Below the pieces are notes generated by a model. That model had not been told where the DNA came from. It was given only the letters and a program-made list of their open reading frames with translations, and searched no databases. A DNA stretch of 64,000 nucleotides from JBBRNH01 sp038230415. Its GTDB lineage: Bacteria > Bacteroidota > Bacteroidia > Cytophagales > Spirosomataceae. The translations under genes were made by a program, and so were the position numbers. Each line of letters opens with the position of its first letter. Within the stretch, counting starts at the first letter, position 1. This document shows positions 41,022 to 50,024 of the stretch, piece by piece. The DNA lies in NCBI GenBank assembly GCA_038230415.1, contig JBBRNH010000016.1, positions 11,156-75,155 of the forward strand. The letters run 5' to 3'.

Positions 41022-42512
41022 TTACTCCTCATAAGCCCAGTCAACGCGGTGTTTCATGTCTTTGATAACCAAGCCCTGCGCCTTGAAATACGTGCGGATT
41101 TCGTCCACTTTGTCGTACTGTTTCTGCTCTTTGTATTTCCGGTAAATGCTCAATAACCCTTCTACCGCGCCGTTGCCTTCGGGTGTTTCTTCGAGCAGGC
41201 CCAGCACGTTTTCGGTGAAATTCAGGAACGACGATTTCAGCAAATCGAACGTTTCCTGACCCAAAACGGCTGGCTGTAACTGATTCATATACAGCATATT
41301 GACGTACTTCAGGAGTGTAAACAACTGAGCAATAGCTACCGATGTGTTCAGGTCATCGTTCATGCCGTCGTAAAATCCCTGAATCGTTTTGGCAATATCA
41401 GCCTGTCGAACGGCATCCACCGTTGCGGTGTCGTCGGCCACGTAAGTCAGCGTTTTTGCCACGCGCAGGCCATTGGCTAACCGCCGATACCCGCGTTGAG
41501 CCGCTTTCAGGGCTTCGTTCGAGAAATCGAGGGTGCTGCGGTAGTGCGATTGCAACATGAAAAATCGCACCGACATCGGTGAATACGGCTGTTCGAGCAG
41601 GTAATGGCTCCCGGCAAACAACTCGGCGGGTAAGAAGGAGTTACCTAACGATTTGCTCATCTTCTGGCCGTTTACGGTCAACATATTCGCGTGCATCCAG
41701 ACCCGCACGGGGTCTTGTCCGGTTAGCCCATGTCCCTGGGCAATCTCACATTCGTGATGCGGGAATTTCAAGTCCATGCCGCCCCCGTGAATGTCGAACT
41801 GTGCGCCTAAGTATTTGGTACTCATGCAGGTACACTCTAAATGCCAGCCGGGAAAGCCCATGCCCCAGGGCGAGGGCCAGCGCATGAGGTGTTCGGGGGC
41901 GGCATTTTTCCAGAGGGCAAAATCGAGCGGGTTTCGCTTCTCCTGCTGCCCGTCTAAGCTGCGGGTTTCGTTCAGGAGGTCTTCCAGAATCCGGCCCGAT
42001 AGCTTGCCGTAGTTGCCGCCTTCGGCGTTGTATTTCAGGATGTCGAAATACACCGACCCGTTCGATTCGTAGGCTAATCCTTTGTCAATCAGCGTCTGCA
42101 CCGCTTCGATCTGTTCTACAAGGTGGCCGGTGGCGGTGGGTTCGATGCTGGGCGGAATGAAGTTGAATTGCAGCAGCACGGCGTGAAAATCGTTCGTGAA
42201 GCGTTGCACAATCTCCATCGGCTCCAGCTTTTCGAGTTTCGCCATCCGCCCGATTTTGTCTTCGCCCTCCTCGCCGTCGCCCACGAGGTGGCCCACGTCG
42301 GTAATATTTCTGACATACCGAACCTTGTAGCCAATATGGGTCAGGTAACGAAAGAGCATGTCGAAGGTCAGAAATGTGCGGACATTACCGAGGTGAACGT
42401 AGTTATAAACCGTTGGCCCACAGACGTATAGACCAACGTAGGGCGGGTTAATGGGGTCGAAGAGGTCTTTCTGGCGCGAAAGTGTATTGTGTAGTTTAAG
42501 CGGTTGTGTCAT
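41022..42512 (-). CDS. cysS: Cysteinyl-tRNA synthetase
   Basis: A 496-residue class I synthetase of usual length. The zinc-site Cys lies in YVCGPTVYNYVHLGN, which also holds the HIGH equivalent (HLGN). The KMSKS motif is literal in NGQKMSKSLGNSF, and HHECEIAQ and LECTCMSTKY supply further zinc ligands. It charges tRNA-Cys. Its first 17 bp overlap the end of an upstream acetyltransferase gene on the same strand. Confidence 0.96.
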   Translation of the reverse strand: MTQPLKLHNTLSRQKDLFDPINPPYVGLYVCGPTVYNYVHLGNVRTFLTFDMLFRYLTHIGYKVRYVRNITDVGHLVGDGEEGEDKIGRMAKLEKLEPMEIVQRFTNDFHAVLLQFNFIPPSIEPTATGHLVEQIEAVQTLIDKGLAYESNGSVYFDILKYNAEGGNYGKLSGRILEDLLNETRSLDGQQEKRNPLDFALWKNAAPEHLMRWPSPWGMGFPGWHLECTCMSTKYLGAQFDIHGGGMDLKFPHHECEIAQGHGLTGQDPVRVWMHANMLTVNGQKMSKSLGNSFLPAELFAGSHYLLEQPYSPMSVRFFMLQSHYRSTLDFSNEALKAAQRGYRRLANGLRVAKTLTYVADDTATVDAVRQADIAKTIQGFYDGMNDDLNTSVAIAQLFTLLKYVNMLYMNQLQPAVLGQETFDLLKSSFLNFTENVLGLLEETPEGNGAVEGLLSIYRKYKEQKQYDKVDEIRTYFKAQGLVIKDMKHRVDWAYEE

Positions 42513-43023
42513 TTGACAGTCGGTTTTCCTGCCGAAAAAAAACGAGTGGCAGGCCGTTAATGGTTTCTTCGTTGATTTTGGTCATGCCCAATCGCTCAGC
42601 CACCCGAATCGAATCAACATTGGGGACATCGCAACTGGCATCAATATAACCGAATGACAGTTTGGTGAAGGCATAGCGGATAATTTCGGCAACGGCTTCG
42701 GTAGCAAATCCCGCGCCGGTAAATTCGGGCAGCAGGGCATAGAGCAGTTCTGGCTGGCTTTCGTCGGTCATGGCCCACAAACCGGCCACGCCAATCACCT
42801 CACCGCCCGGTTTTATATGAATTAACCACAAGCCGTAGTGCCGTTCAGAAAAGGTTTGGTTGCTGATGGTAATAAAGGTCTGCACTTGCTCATGACTTAG
42901 TATCTGATTGTCGCTAAGGTATCTCCGGCCCAGTTCGTTCGTGAAAATATGGTGCATTGCGGGCAAATCGGTTAGCTGAACGGGCCGCAGTGCCAACCGC
43001 TCAGTCTCTATCGTAAACGCCAT
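42496..43023 (-). CDS. GNAT family N-acetyltransferase (RimJ/RimL type)
   Basis: A 175-residue acetyltransferase. It begins with the RimJ-like FTIETERLALRPVQLTD, and the acetyl-CoA loop lies around EFTGAGFATEAVAEI (the Q/RxxGxG/A motif is degenerate). DVPNVDSIRVAERLGM near the end is typical. ATG 43023 was chosen because it starts two residues before the conserved strand. It overlaps cysS by 17 bp. The acceptor substrate is unknown. Confidence 0.88.
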   Translation of the reverse strand: MAFTIETERLALRPVQLTDLPAMHHIFTNELGRRYLSDNQILSHEQVQTFITISNQTFSERHYGLWLIHIKPGGEVIGVAGLWAMTDESQPELLYALLPEFTGAGFATEAVAEIIRYAFTKLSFGYIDASCDVPNVDSIRVAERLGMTKINEETINGLPLVFFRQENRLSNDTTA

Positions 43024-43147
43024 AAATCGGGTATCGCCTAAATGCGACAACGAAGGTACGGCTTTGGCCCCGCAAAAGCGGAGTTCGGCTGATTGTACGG
43101 AACTTTTAGGGAAACTGTCTTTGTTTTCAAGACAAAATTCCAGTTAT

Positions 43148-43531
43148 ATGCACACCCTCAGTCGCCCCGCCTTAGTTATTGCCGCGCTTGCGGGTGTGCC
43201 AGCCGCCTTGTTTTTTGATTTGGCCGAAATCACCGGCTACCGGCGCGAGCAATTAGCCGATGTCTTCGATACATCCCTGAAAACCTTTCAGCGATACCAG
43301 CGCGAACAACGCAAACTAACTCCGCAGGATGGCGAACGACTCCTGAAAATGAAGGCGTTGTTTGAACACGGCACCGATGTGTTTGGCTCCGTTGATTCAT
43401 TCAGGCGGTGGCTCGACAAACCCGCCTACGGCCTTGATAATCAGATACCTTTCGCGCTTTTGCAGACATCGGGCGGCATGGACCTGATTCAGGACGAACT
43501 CATTCGGATCGAATACGGTGATTTGGCCTGA
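43148..43531 (+). CDS. Xre-type antitoxin (DUF2384) of a RES-Xre module
   Basis: A 127-residue protein. An N-terminal helix-turn-helix-like region (AEITGYRREQLADVFDTSLKTFQRY) is followed by the DUF2384/MbcA domain (GTDVFGSVDSFRRWLDKPAYGL) that binds the toxin. Its stop overlaps the toxin ATG by one base (TGATG). Such antitoxins block the RES toxin and repress the operon. ATG 43148 was preferred over an upstream start that adds unconserved residues. Confidence 0.9.
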   Translation: MHTLSRPALVIAALAGVPAALFFDLAEITGYRREQLADVFDTSLKTFQRYQREQRKLTPQDGERLLKMKALFEHGTDVFGSVDSFRRWLDKPAYGLDNQIPFALLQTSGGMDLIQDELIRIEYGDLA

Positions 43532-43980
43532 TGGACGTTTATCGCATTACAAAAGCGCGGTATGCCGATCAACTTACGGCATCGGGCGGGGTAGCCCGCT
43601 GGAACGAGCGCGGCCAATTCGTAATTTATACGGCGGCTTCGCGGGCGTTGGCCTGCTTAGAAAACGTTGTTCACCGAACGGGCGAAGGCCTGGCCGATGC
43701 GTTTCGGGTCATGATTATTGCCGTGCCGGATGCGTTGCCCATCCAAACCATCGTGCCTGACCAACTTCCCCAATCCTGGCACAGTCCCGAACAGTATCCG
43801 GTTTGTCAGCAGATGGGCAGTTTGTGGTTACGACAGGGGCAGTCGGCGGTGCTGAAAGTCCCATCAGCCATTATTCCCGACGAGTGGAACTACCTGCTAA
43901 ACCCGGCCCACGCTGATTTTAAGCACATTACGCTGCTCCGAAGCGAGCCGTTTTTATTCGACCCCCGGTTGACGCACTGA
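43531..43980 (+). CDS. RES domain toxin (NAD+-degrading)
   Basis: A 149-residue RES domain. The conserved Arg (VYRITKARY), Glu (RALACLENVVH) and Ser-containing segments of the family are present, with the typical GRWN-like AARWN region as GVARWNERGQFVIYTA. Characterised RES toxins (for example MbcT) break down NAD+ and stop growth. Full length, directly coupled to its DUF2384 antitoxin, so the module looks intact. Confidence 0.92.
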   Translation: MDVYRITKARYADQLTASGGVARWNERGQFVIYTAASRALACLENVVHRTGEGLADAFRVMIIAVPDALPIQTIVPDQLPQSWHSPEQYPVCQQMGSLWLRQGQSAVLKVPSAIIPDEWNYLLNPAHADFKHITLLRSEPFLFDPRLTH

Positions 43981-44011
43981 CCCGCCTAAACCGAACCAAG
44001 TCCGTTTTGGC

Positions 44012-44019
44012 TATCTTTG
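44012..44019 (+). promoter_or_regulatory. -7 box ahead of the acetyltransferase-like gene
   Basis: TATCTTTG, an exact TAnnTTTG match, 24 bp before ATG 44044. Its position rules out the upstream in-frame TTG at 44017 as the start. Confidence 0.55.
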
Positions 44020-44043
44020 CCACCTGATTTTCAGCTCTTACTC

Positions 44044-45237
44044 ATGCACCTTATCGAAGTCGGCGCAAACCCGGCCCATCGGCGCGAATTTTTGCAACTC
44101 CCCGTCCGGCTCTACAAAACTGACTCCTGCTGGATTCGCCCGCTCGATGTTGACGTGGATGAAGTTTTTGACCCCACCAAAAACAAGCGATTTGAGCATG
44201 GCGTGTGCATTCGTTACCTGCTCTTGAATGATGCTGGCGAAACCATTGGGCGAATTGCGGCTTTTGTTGACCACGAAATCTCAACCCTCGGCAACGATCA
44301 ACCGACGGGCGGCATCGGTTTTTTTGAGTGCATCAACAACCAACAGGCAGCCTTTATGCTGTTCGACGCGGGCAAGGCCTGGCTCCAAAATCAAGGTATG
44401 GCCGCCATGGATGGTCCTGTCAATTTCGGTGACCGCGACCGTTGGTGGGGGTTGCTGGTGGACGGTTTCGACCACGAGCCGAACTACTGTATGCCCTACA
44501 CCAAACCGTATTATGTGCCGTTTTTTGAGCAATATGGCTTTCAGGATTATTTCAGGCAGTTCACCTTCAGTATGCCCACCACTTGGGAGCGCGTTCAGCT
44601 CGCGCCATCGGTGAAAGAACGCGCCCAACGGATTTATGACAACCCGGAGTACAGTTTCAAAACCCTCGACAAACGCGATTTACCCGCTGCCGCCGAGGCA
44701 TTTCGGCATATCTACAACGCGGCCTGGAGCGGGCATAACGGCGTAAAAGAAATGTCGGCAGCGCAGGCGCAGATGCTGATGCAAAAGCTGAAACCCATTA
44801 TTGACGAGCGGATTATCTACTTTGCCTATCACCACCAGGAGCCGGTGGCGTTTTTTGTATCGTTGCCCGAACTGAACCAGATTTTTAAGCACGTGAACGG
44901 CAAAATGGACTGGCGGGGCAAGTTGATATTTTTATGGCACCTGCTCCTAAAAACCAATCGAAAAGCCTTTGGGGTGGTGTTTGGCGTGGCTCCGGCCTAC
45001 CAGGGTAAAGGTCTCGAAGCCGCCATCGGGCTGCGTTTTCCGCACGAAGCGGCCAAAGTGCCTGATTTTCAATACCAGGATTTTGAGATGAACTGGGTTG
45101 GCGATTTCAACCCGATTATGGTGCGGTTTTCGGGGCAGTTGGGCGCAACGGTCATCAAAACCCACATTACCTACCGCTACTTATTTGATCGCACGAAACC
45201 CTTTACCCGCTGCCCACCCATCGGGCGGAAAAAATAA
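44044..45237 (+). CDS. GNAT-fold protein of a Cytophagales family
   Basis: A 397-residue protein. The first half has FLQLPVRLYKTDSCWIRPL, typical of long GNAT-like proteins of Bacteroidota, and the second half includes the acetyl-CoA-binding-like FGVAPAYQGKGLEAAIGLRF. It probably holds two GNAT domains, but the acceptor is unknown. The start is ATG 44044, supported by the -7 box at 44012. It stands alone, with an inverted repeat downstream. Confidence 0.75.
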   Translation: MHLIEVGANPAHRREFLQLPVRLYKTDSCWIRPLDVDVDEVFDPTKNKRFEHGVCIRYLLLNDAGETIGRIAAFVDHEISTLGNDQPTGGIGFFECINNQQAAFMLFDAGKAWLQNQGMAAMDGPVNFGDRDRWWGLLVDGFDHEPNYCMPYTKPYYVPFFEQYGFQDYFRQFTFSMPTTWERVQLAPSVKERAQRIYDNPEYSFKTLDKRDLPAAAEAFRHIYNAAWSGHNGVKEMSAAQAQMLMQKLKPIIDERIIYFAYHHQEPVAFFVSLPELNQIFKHVNGKMDWRGKLIFLWHLLLKTNRKAFGVVFGVAPAYQGKGLEAAIGLRFPHEAAKVPDFQYQDFEMNWVGDFNPIMVRFSGQLGATVIKTHITYRYLFDRTKPFTRCPPIGRKK

Positions 45238-45246
45238 ACTCCGTTT

Positions 45247-45318
45247 TTTGTCATGCTGACGCAAGGAAGCATCTCTTGACAATGCGCCAGGATGCTTTCT
45301 TGCGTCAGCATGACAAAC
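45247..45318. repeat. Inverted repeat with TTTGTCATGCTGACGCAAG arms
   Basis: A perfect 19-base arm at 45247-45265 is mirrored at 45300-45318, with an inner GAAGCATC/GATGCTTT pair. The element fills the gap before the PfkB gene and resembles the TGTCATGCTGA-type repeats scattered in Cytophagales genomes. Confidence 0.75.
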
Positions 45319-45338
45319 CACAAACTACAAACCTGATT

Positions 45339-46253
45339 ATGAGCTTATTAACTATCGGTTCTGTGGCGTTTGACGCGCTCGAAACGCCATTCGGCAAGAC
45401 CGACAAAATCATCGGCGGGGCCGCGACCTACATCACGCTCTCGGCTTCGTATTTCACGCCCGACAACAACCTCGTCGCCGTCGTCGGCGACGATTTCCCG
45501 CCCGATATGCTGGACGTTTTCCGGTCGCACGGTGTCAATCTCGACGGCTTGCAGATTCGGGAGGGCGGCAAAACGTTCTTCTGGTCGGGTAAATACCACA
45601 ACGACATGAACACCCGCGACACGGTGGAGGTGCAACTGAACGTGATGGGCGATTTTGACCCGATTATCCCCGAATCCTACCAAAGCTGTCAATACCTGAT
45701 GCTCGGCAATACGGCTCCGGCAATTCAGAAAACGGTGGTCGAGCGGATGCATAACCGCCCCAAACTGATTGTGCTTGACACGATGAATCTCTGGATTGAC
45801 ATTGCCAGGGCCGACCTGATGGCCTTGCTGCCGCTTGTTGATGTGCTGGTGCTGAACGACGAGGAAGCCCGGATGCTCTCCGGCGAGTATGCCTTAGTGA
45901 AAGCTGCCGAAACCATCCGGGGCATGGGTCCGAAAACGGTCATCATCAAAAAAGGCGAACACGGCGCGTTGCTCTTCCACGAAGGCCAGATTTTTGCGGC
46001 TCCGGCTCTGCCCTTGGAGTCTGTTTTTGACCCAACCGGCGCGGGCGACACCTTTGCCGGTGGCTTTATTGGTCATATCGCCCGCACGGATGATGTATCG
46101 TTCGAGAACATGAAACGGGCCGTGATTTACGGCTCGGCCATGGCTTCGTTTTGTGTGGAGAAATTCGGTGCCGAACGGATTATGAACCTAACGCAGACCG
46201 AGATTCAGGCGCGGGTGCAGGAGTTTGTGAACTTGGCAACGTTTAGCGTGTGA
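45339..46253 (+). CDS. PfkB family carbohydrate/nucleoside kinase
   Basis: A 304-residue ribokinase-fold kinase. It has the N-terminal GSVAFDALETPFGK, the glycine pair in IIGGAATY, and the C-terminal signature DPTGAGDTFAGGFIGH with the catalytic Asp. It phosphorylates a sugar or nucleoside; sequence alone does not say which. ATG 45339 leaves the upstream inverted repeat outside the gene. A 33-bp perfect hairpin follows. Confidence 0.9.
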   Translation: MSLLTIGSVAFDALETPFGKTDKIIGGAATYITLSASYFTPDNNLVAVVGDDFPPDMLDVFRSHGVNLDGLQIREGGKTFFWSGKYHNDMNTRDTVEVQLNVMGDFDPIIPESYQSCQYLMLGNTAPAIQKTVVERMHNRPKLIVLDTMNLWIDIARADLMALLPLVDVLVLNDEEARMLSGEYALVKAAETIRGMGPKTVIIKKGEHGALLFHEGQIFAAPALPLESVFDPTGAGDTFAGGFIGHIARTDDVSFENMKRAVIYGSAMASFCVEKFGAERIMNLTQTEIQARVQEFVNLATFSV

Positions 46254-46267
46254 TTGGTTAGAACGCA

Positions 46268-46342
46268 GATGACGCGGATTTTAAGGGATTTTCGCAGATT
46301 CCGTGTTCTAATCTGCGAAAATCCCTTAAAATCCGCGTCATC
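46268..46342. terminator. Perfect 33-bp inverted repeat between convergent genes
   Basis: The arm at 46268-46300 (starting GATGACGCGGATTTTAAGG) is exactly complementary to 46310-46342, with a 9-base loop. It sits between the convergent PfkB and Gfo/Idh/MocA genes and could stop transcription both ways. Its sequence also suggests a dispersed palindromic element. Confidence 0.7.
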
Positions 46343-46373
46343 CGTCCGAGCCGCCGACTGCGGTTCTCATCCT

Positions 46374-47867
46374 TTATGCCAGTTTCCAACCCTCGCGGTA
46401 CTGCCGCGACACAAACTGGTTGGCTTCCTCGAAGTTGGTGATTTTCATAGTTGCGCCATCCCAAACCAATTTCTTCCGGCCCGGGTAGTCAAACCCTTTG
46501 CCGGTGGCTTTGGCGTTCCGAATCATGTAGCTACGAATAGCTACATTGCCCATCAAAACCGATTCGGTGAGTGGGCCGGAGAAATCGAACGACGACGTAA
46601 GCCCGTTGTGTTCGGCACTGTTGAAGCCCGCCTTGCACGCTTCTGTCCAGAACACCTGATGGCCGTATTCGGGCAGGGGTTTTATGGCAGGATCGGTAGT
46701 GGCCGGAGCCGGGATAGAAAATTTATCTCCCTTTTTGGTATAGACCCTGGGGTCGTTGCCATACAAACCGCACACCATCAGCCCTTTGTCGCCGATCATC
46801 AGCATCCCGTTTTCGCCGTTTTCGGGCATGGGTTCACCTTCGGGCAGAAACGCAGGCCGGAAGGGGCGAATCCCGCCGTCTGACCAGGTCATGGTCACGG
46901 CTGATTTGTTTTTGGCCGCGGCTGGAAATTTCAGCTCGACGTGCGACGACGGCGGGCAGCCTTCGGGAATGTATTCGGGAGTCCAGTCTTTCAAAAACAC
47001 GGCTCCAACGCTCGTTTCTACTTCGGTTGGGTAGCCTAAGCCCAGCACCCGAAATGGCACGTCCATGATGTGGCAACCGATGTCGCCGAGCGCACCAGCC
47101 CCAAAATTCCACCAGCCGCGCCATTTGAACGGGTGGTAAGCGGGTGAGTACCCTACTTTTTCGGCTGGCCCAAGCCACACGTCCCAATCCAGATCGGCGG
47201 GGGTTTCGGGCGTGGCAGTCGGCACCGGAATACCCTGCGGCCACACGGGGCGGTTTGTCCAGAGGTTAATGGTATGCACCTTGCCAAGCAGGCCCTTATC
47301 AAACCACGCCACCATCTGTTTCTGGGCCGGGTTTGAGCTACCCTGATTGCCCATCTGCGTCACCACTTTATACTGACGGGCGGCTTCGGTCAGCATCCGG
47401 GCTTCCTGAATATTGTGCGTCAACGGTTTTTGCACATAGACGTGTTTGCCGCGTTGCATAGCAGCCATCGCAATAATGGCGTGGTTATGGTCAGGAGTCG
47501 AGATCGTTATGGCGTCAATCGTTTTGCCCTCCTTGTCGAGCATCTCGCGGAAATCTTTGTAGCGTTTGGCGTTGGGGTGTTGCTCAAAGTTTTTCTTCAC
47601 CTGGGCGTTGCCCCAATCCACGTCGCACAGAGCCACTATGTTGTTGGCTCCCTTGTTAAAGGCGTTGTTGGTGTCGCTGAAACCCTTGCCGCCCGCGCCC
47701 ACACCGGCAATGTTGAGCTTGTCGCTCGGGGCAATAATCCGCGAGCCGTCGGTGGCAACACCACCTAAAACGTGGCGCGGCACAATAGAAAACACGCCGG
47801 TAGCGGCTCCGGCAACGGCCAATGACGCACCTTTCACAAAGTCGCGCCGATTTACTTCGTTTTTCAT
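46374..47867 (-). CDS. Gfo/Idh/MocA family oxidoreductase with Tat signal
   Basis: A 497-residue protein. A Tat signal (NRRDFVKGASLAVAGAA) is followed by a Rossmann domain (NIAGVGAGGKGFSD, with ALCDVDWGNA) and EKPLT-like VQKPLTHNIQEA, where Gln replaces the usual Glu. NAD(P)-dependent sugar oxidoreductases of this exported type are common in Bacteroidota. ATG 47867 gives the twin-Arg signal at residue ~7. The substrate is unknown. Confidence 0.9.
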   Translation of the reverse strand: MKNEVNRRDFVKGASLAVAGAATGVFSIVPRHVLGGVATDGSRIIAPSDKLNIAGVGAGGKGFSDTNNAFNKGANNIVALCDVDWGNAQVKKNFEQHPNAKRYKDFREMLDKEGKTIDAITISTPDHNHAIIAMAAMQRGKHVYVQKPLTHNIQEARMLTEAARQYKVVTQMGNQGSSNPAQKQMVAWFDKGLLGKVHTINLWTNRPVWPQGIPVPTATPETPADLDWDVWLGPAEKVGYSPAYHPFKWRGWWNFGAGALGDIGCHIMDVPFRVLGLGYPTEVETSVGAVFLKDWTPEYIPEGCPPSSHVELKFPAAAKNKSAVTMTWSDGGIRPFRPAFLPEGEPMPENGENGMLMIGDKGLMVCGLYGNDPRVYTKKGDKFSIPAPATTDPAIKPLPEYGHQVFWTEACKAGFNSAEHNGLTSSFDFSGPLTESVLMGNVAIRSYMIRNAKATGKGFDYPGRKKLVWDGATMKITNFEEANQFVSRQYREGWKLA

Positions 47868-47933
47868 AAACAGCTTGGTTGATTTACTTTTCACTAAAAG
47901 CACTCAGAAGCCCCAAATTTACCCGGCTCGGTG

Positions 47934-48581
47934 TCAGTCTGCGAGATCAATTTTGCGGTAAATGTCCTGCATAGCCAGCGAAAAGTCGCCCATCGGAATC
48001 GTGTCGGTCAGGCTCTGGAACTGGGTTTGCAACCATTGGTTGGGCCGGTCGGTGCGTGAGCAAATCCAGACATTCACCGCCTGCTGGTCAACTAATAAGA
48101 TATGTTGCAGGCTGGGAATGGTCTGGTAAGCAGCCAATTTCTGGCCCCGGTCAAATTTATAGGTTCCTTTCGACAGCACCTCCACCACAATATGCGGATT
48201 CTGAATCCTGACCTTCGATTCGCGCCCGGTGGGCTTTGGCCCGTATTCTGATGGCCCCCGCACCACTGACAAATCAGCGTTAAAATCACCCAATCGGTCA
48301 GGAATCACAATTTTGACGTTGCTGCCCAGAACGCGGCAGTCTTCGTCGAGGTAATCGAAATAGGCAAGAAATAATGCGCCTAATCGGATAATTAGGGCCT
48401 CGTGGGTGTCGGTGGCCTGGCTCATGATAATAATGTTTCCTTCTAAAAACTGGATGTTGTAGTCAACGTCTTCGACCAGGTCGAGGTATTCGTCCCACGT
48501 GGCGGGGATACGCAGGATGTCGCCTTCTACGATGTCGTCGAGCGTTTCGGGCAGTTTGGGCAGGGTTGCAACGGCTTCCAT
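47934..48581 (-). CDS. Uma2 family (DUF820) endonuclease-fold protein
   Basis: A 215-residue protein of the Uma2/DUF820 family, which has a PD-(D/E)XK nuclease fold. VVRGPSEYGPKPT and PHIVVEVLSKGTYKFDRGQKL contain the expected acidic and E-x-L-S-xx-T motifs. Very abundant in cyanobacteria and also in Cytophagales; biological role unclear. It lies next to another predicted nuclease-fold gene on the same strand. Confidence 0.87.
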   Translation of the reverse strand: MEAVATLPKLPETLDDIVEGDILRIPATWDEYLDLVEDVDYNIQFLEGNIIIMSQATDTHEALIIRLGALFLAYFDYLDEDCRVLGSNVKIVIPDRLGDFNADLSVVRGPSEYGPKPTGRESKVRIQNPHIVVEVLSKGTYKFDRGQKLAAYQTIPSLQHILLVDQQAVNVWICSRTDRPNQWLQTQFQSLTDTIPMGDFSLAMQDIYRKIDLAD

Positions 48582-48612
48582 AGTTTGGGTTGTTTTTGAT
48601 TACTATCAGAAA

Positions 48613-49275
48613 TCAGGCAATAGGATTGAGTACTTGATTGATGTAGTCTTTGAGGTGGAGCAGTGACCGGAAAATCTGATGAATGTCGGCCTGAGAACCC
48701 ACAAATGCATCGCTGATGGCGTATTGCGTTCCCTCTAAAACCACCAAAAACCAGTTTCGCCCCAGCACATAGCAGCCATAAATGGGATTGTCGGGCGTGG
48801 CATTTAGGGTTTGAACGGCCAGCATTTCGGCCAGAAGCTGGCCCTTGGGCGGTGCGACGTTTCGATCGCCGTCGCGGTTGTTTTCCTGTTTATATTCGTG
48901 GATACAAAAGAATGGATGCGTTGGCGTTTGAAACCCCGTTGCTACCAGCATATCTAACTTGCCAAACAACCGAATCGTATCCCGAACCACGCTTACCGGA
49001 CGGTCATAAAAGGTGCGAAACCCCGGCCCCTGCAAATTCGCTAATTCAACAATTTGCCCTATGAATTTGATTTTTAGTTCTTCTTCATTCCAGTAGTCCG
49101 CGTTTTCGAGCAAGTCCAAACGCAACATTTCTAAGCATTCGGTTTGGGCCACAGACAGCGGTTGTGTGGCCGTTAGCCATTGCATCAGTCGGGCCGATTG
49201 GGGTTGCTTTTGCAGTCCGAATTGTTCGTGGAGTTGCTGCGTTGTCCAGAATTTAAAACTTTTGCTTTTCATCAT
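48613..49275 (-). CDS. Predicted PD-(D/E)XK-fold protein
   Basis: A 220-residue protein. LFGKLDMLVATG followed by FFCIHEYKQE gives the Asp and Glu-x-Lys arrangement of the PD-(D/E)XK fold. The N-terminal part is helical (WTTQQLHEQFGLQK). Similar proteins of unknown role occur in Cytophagales and cyanobacteria. It may have been acquired with the neighbouring Uma2 gene. Function inferred only at fold level. Confidence 0.6.
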   Translation of the reverse strand: MMKSKSFKFWTTQQLHEQFGLQKQPQSARLMQWLTATQPLSVAQTECLEMLRLDLLENADYWNEEELKIKFIGQIVELANLQGPGFRTFYDRPVSVVRDTIRLFGKLDMLVATGFQTPTHPFFCIHEYKQENNRDGDRNVAPPKGQLLAEMLAVQTLNATPDNPIYGCYVLGRNWFLVVLEGTQYAISDAFVGSQADIHQIFRSLLHLKDYINQVLNPIA

Positions 49276-49309
49276 TTTTGTGTCTTCTGGTAAAGATACA
49301 CCGATCCCG

Positions 49310-49927
49310 CTACTTCTTTTTTAGATTCAGCCGCTTCACCAATTCGCGCTTGGTGAAGGCTAACCGCCACACGGCCAACGGTGTTTTTTGGGTGCCAAAG
49401 CATGTTTGGCAGATCGTATTTTCGGCTGGCACAGCGGCATTATATACAAATAACGTATCGGCAATCTTCTGAATATTAGGCTGTTGGGCGAGTTTATTCT
49501 CGGCATTATACAGATACGCATCCAGCACCTCGCGTTCTTTGGCGGCAAAGCGCGGGTTGGTCACGTCTGCCGCACCGAGTAGCCCAATCGTCAGGCCGTA
49601 TCTCTCGGCGAGAGCCGTTGTTTTGGGCAGGTTTTCTAATCGGCACAGCTCTGTTTTATCTCCGCCCTGTTTAAGTTTTGCCGTAAGTTCGGCCTCGGCA
49701 ACGGCCACAATCTGCTCGCCCCAACTGTTCACGGCTTCGTTGAGTTGGGCATTAGTCACGCGCTTGGGCTTCTTCTCGCTCATCTCCGATTTTAACTCAC
49801 GGGTGTATTGTAGCCGTTCGGGGTCGCAGGCCGTGAGTAACAAGGTGGCAGAGATGCAAAGCAGCAAAGCAGCAACGTAATCAAGATGCGCTAATACCCA
49901 TAGCGGAGAGTTTTTGGGGTGATTCAT
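49310..49927 (-). CDS. DUF3365-like lipoprotein with altered heme motif
   Basis: A 205-residue protein with a lipoprotein-type signal (LLCISATLLLTACDPER). The C-terminal region (DTLFVYNAAVPAENTICQTCFGT) resembles DUF3365/Tll0287-like domains, where a Cys-x-x-Cys-His binds heme c. Here the sequence is CQTCF, so the axial His is missing. Either the heme site is lost or the resemblance is only structural. Family assignment is tentative. Confidence 0.5.
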   Translation of the reverse strand: MNHPKNSPLWVLAHLDYVAALLLCISATLLLTACDPERLQYTRELKSEMSEKKPKRVTNAQLNEAVNSWGEQIVAVAEAELTAKLKQGGDKTELCRLENLPKTTALAERYGLTIGLLGAADVTNPRFAAKEREVLDAYLYNAENKLAQQPNIQKIADTLFVYNAAVPAENTICQTCFGTQKTPLAVWRLAFTKRELVKRLNLKKK

Positions 49928-50024
49928 AGTTGACGCGAATTAGTTGGGGCGTTGTAAATTTGTGGTTCGTTTTTGATCTAACATCGCCGGGCGGTTTGCT
50001 GTTCGGTGGCTGTTTTCTTAGTTT

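Noticed and set aside
46254..46883. A 209-codon plus-strand frame after the PfkB gene
   Set aside because: It runs through the 33-bp hairpin and is antisense to the Gfo/Idh/MocA gene.
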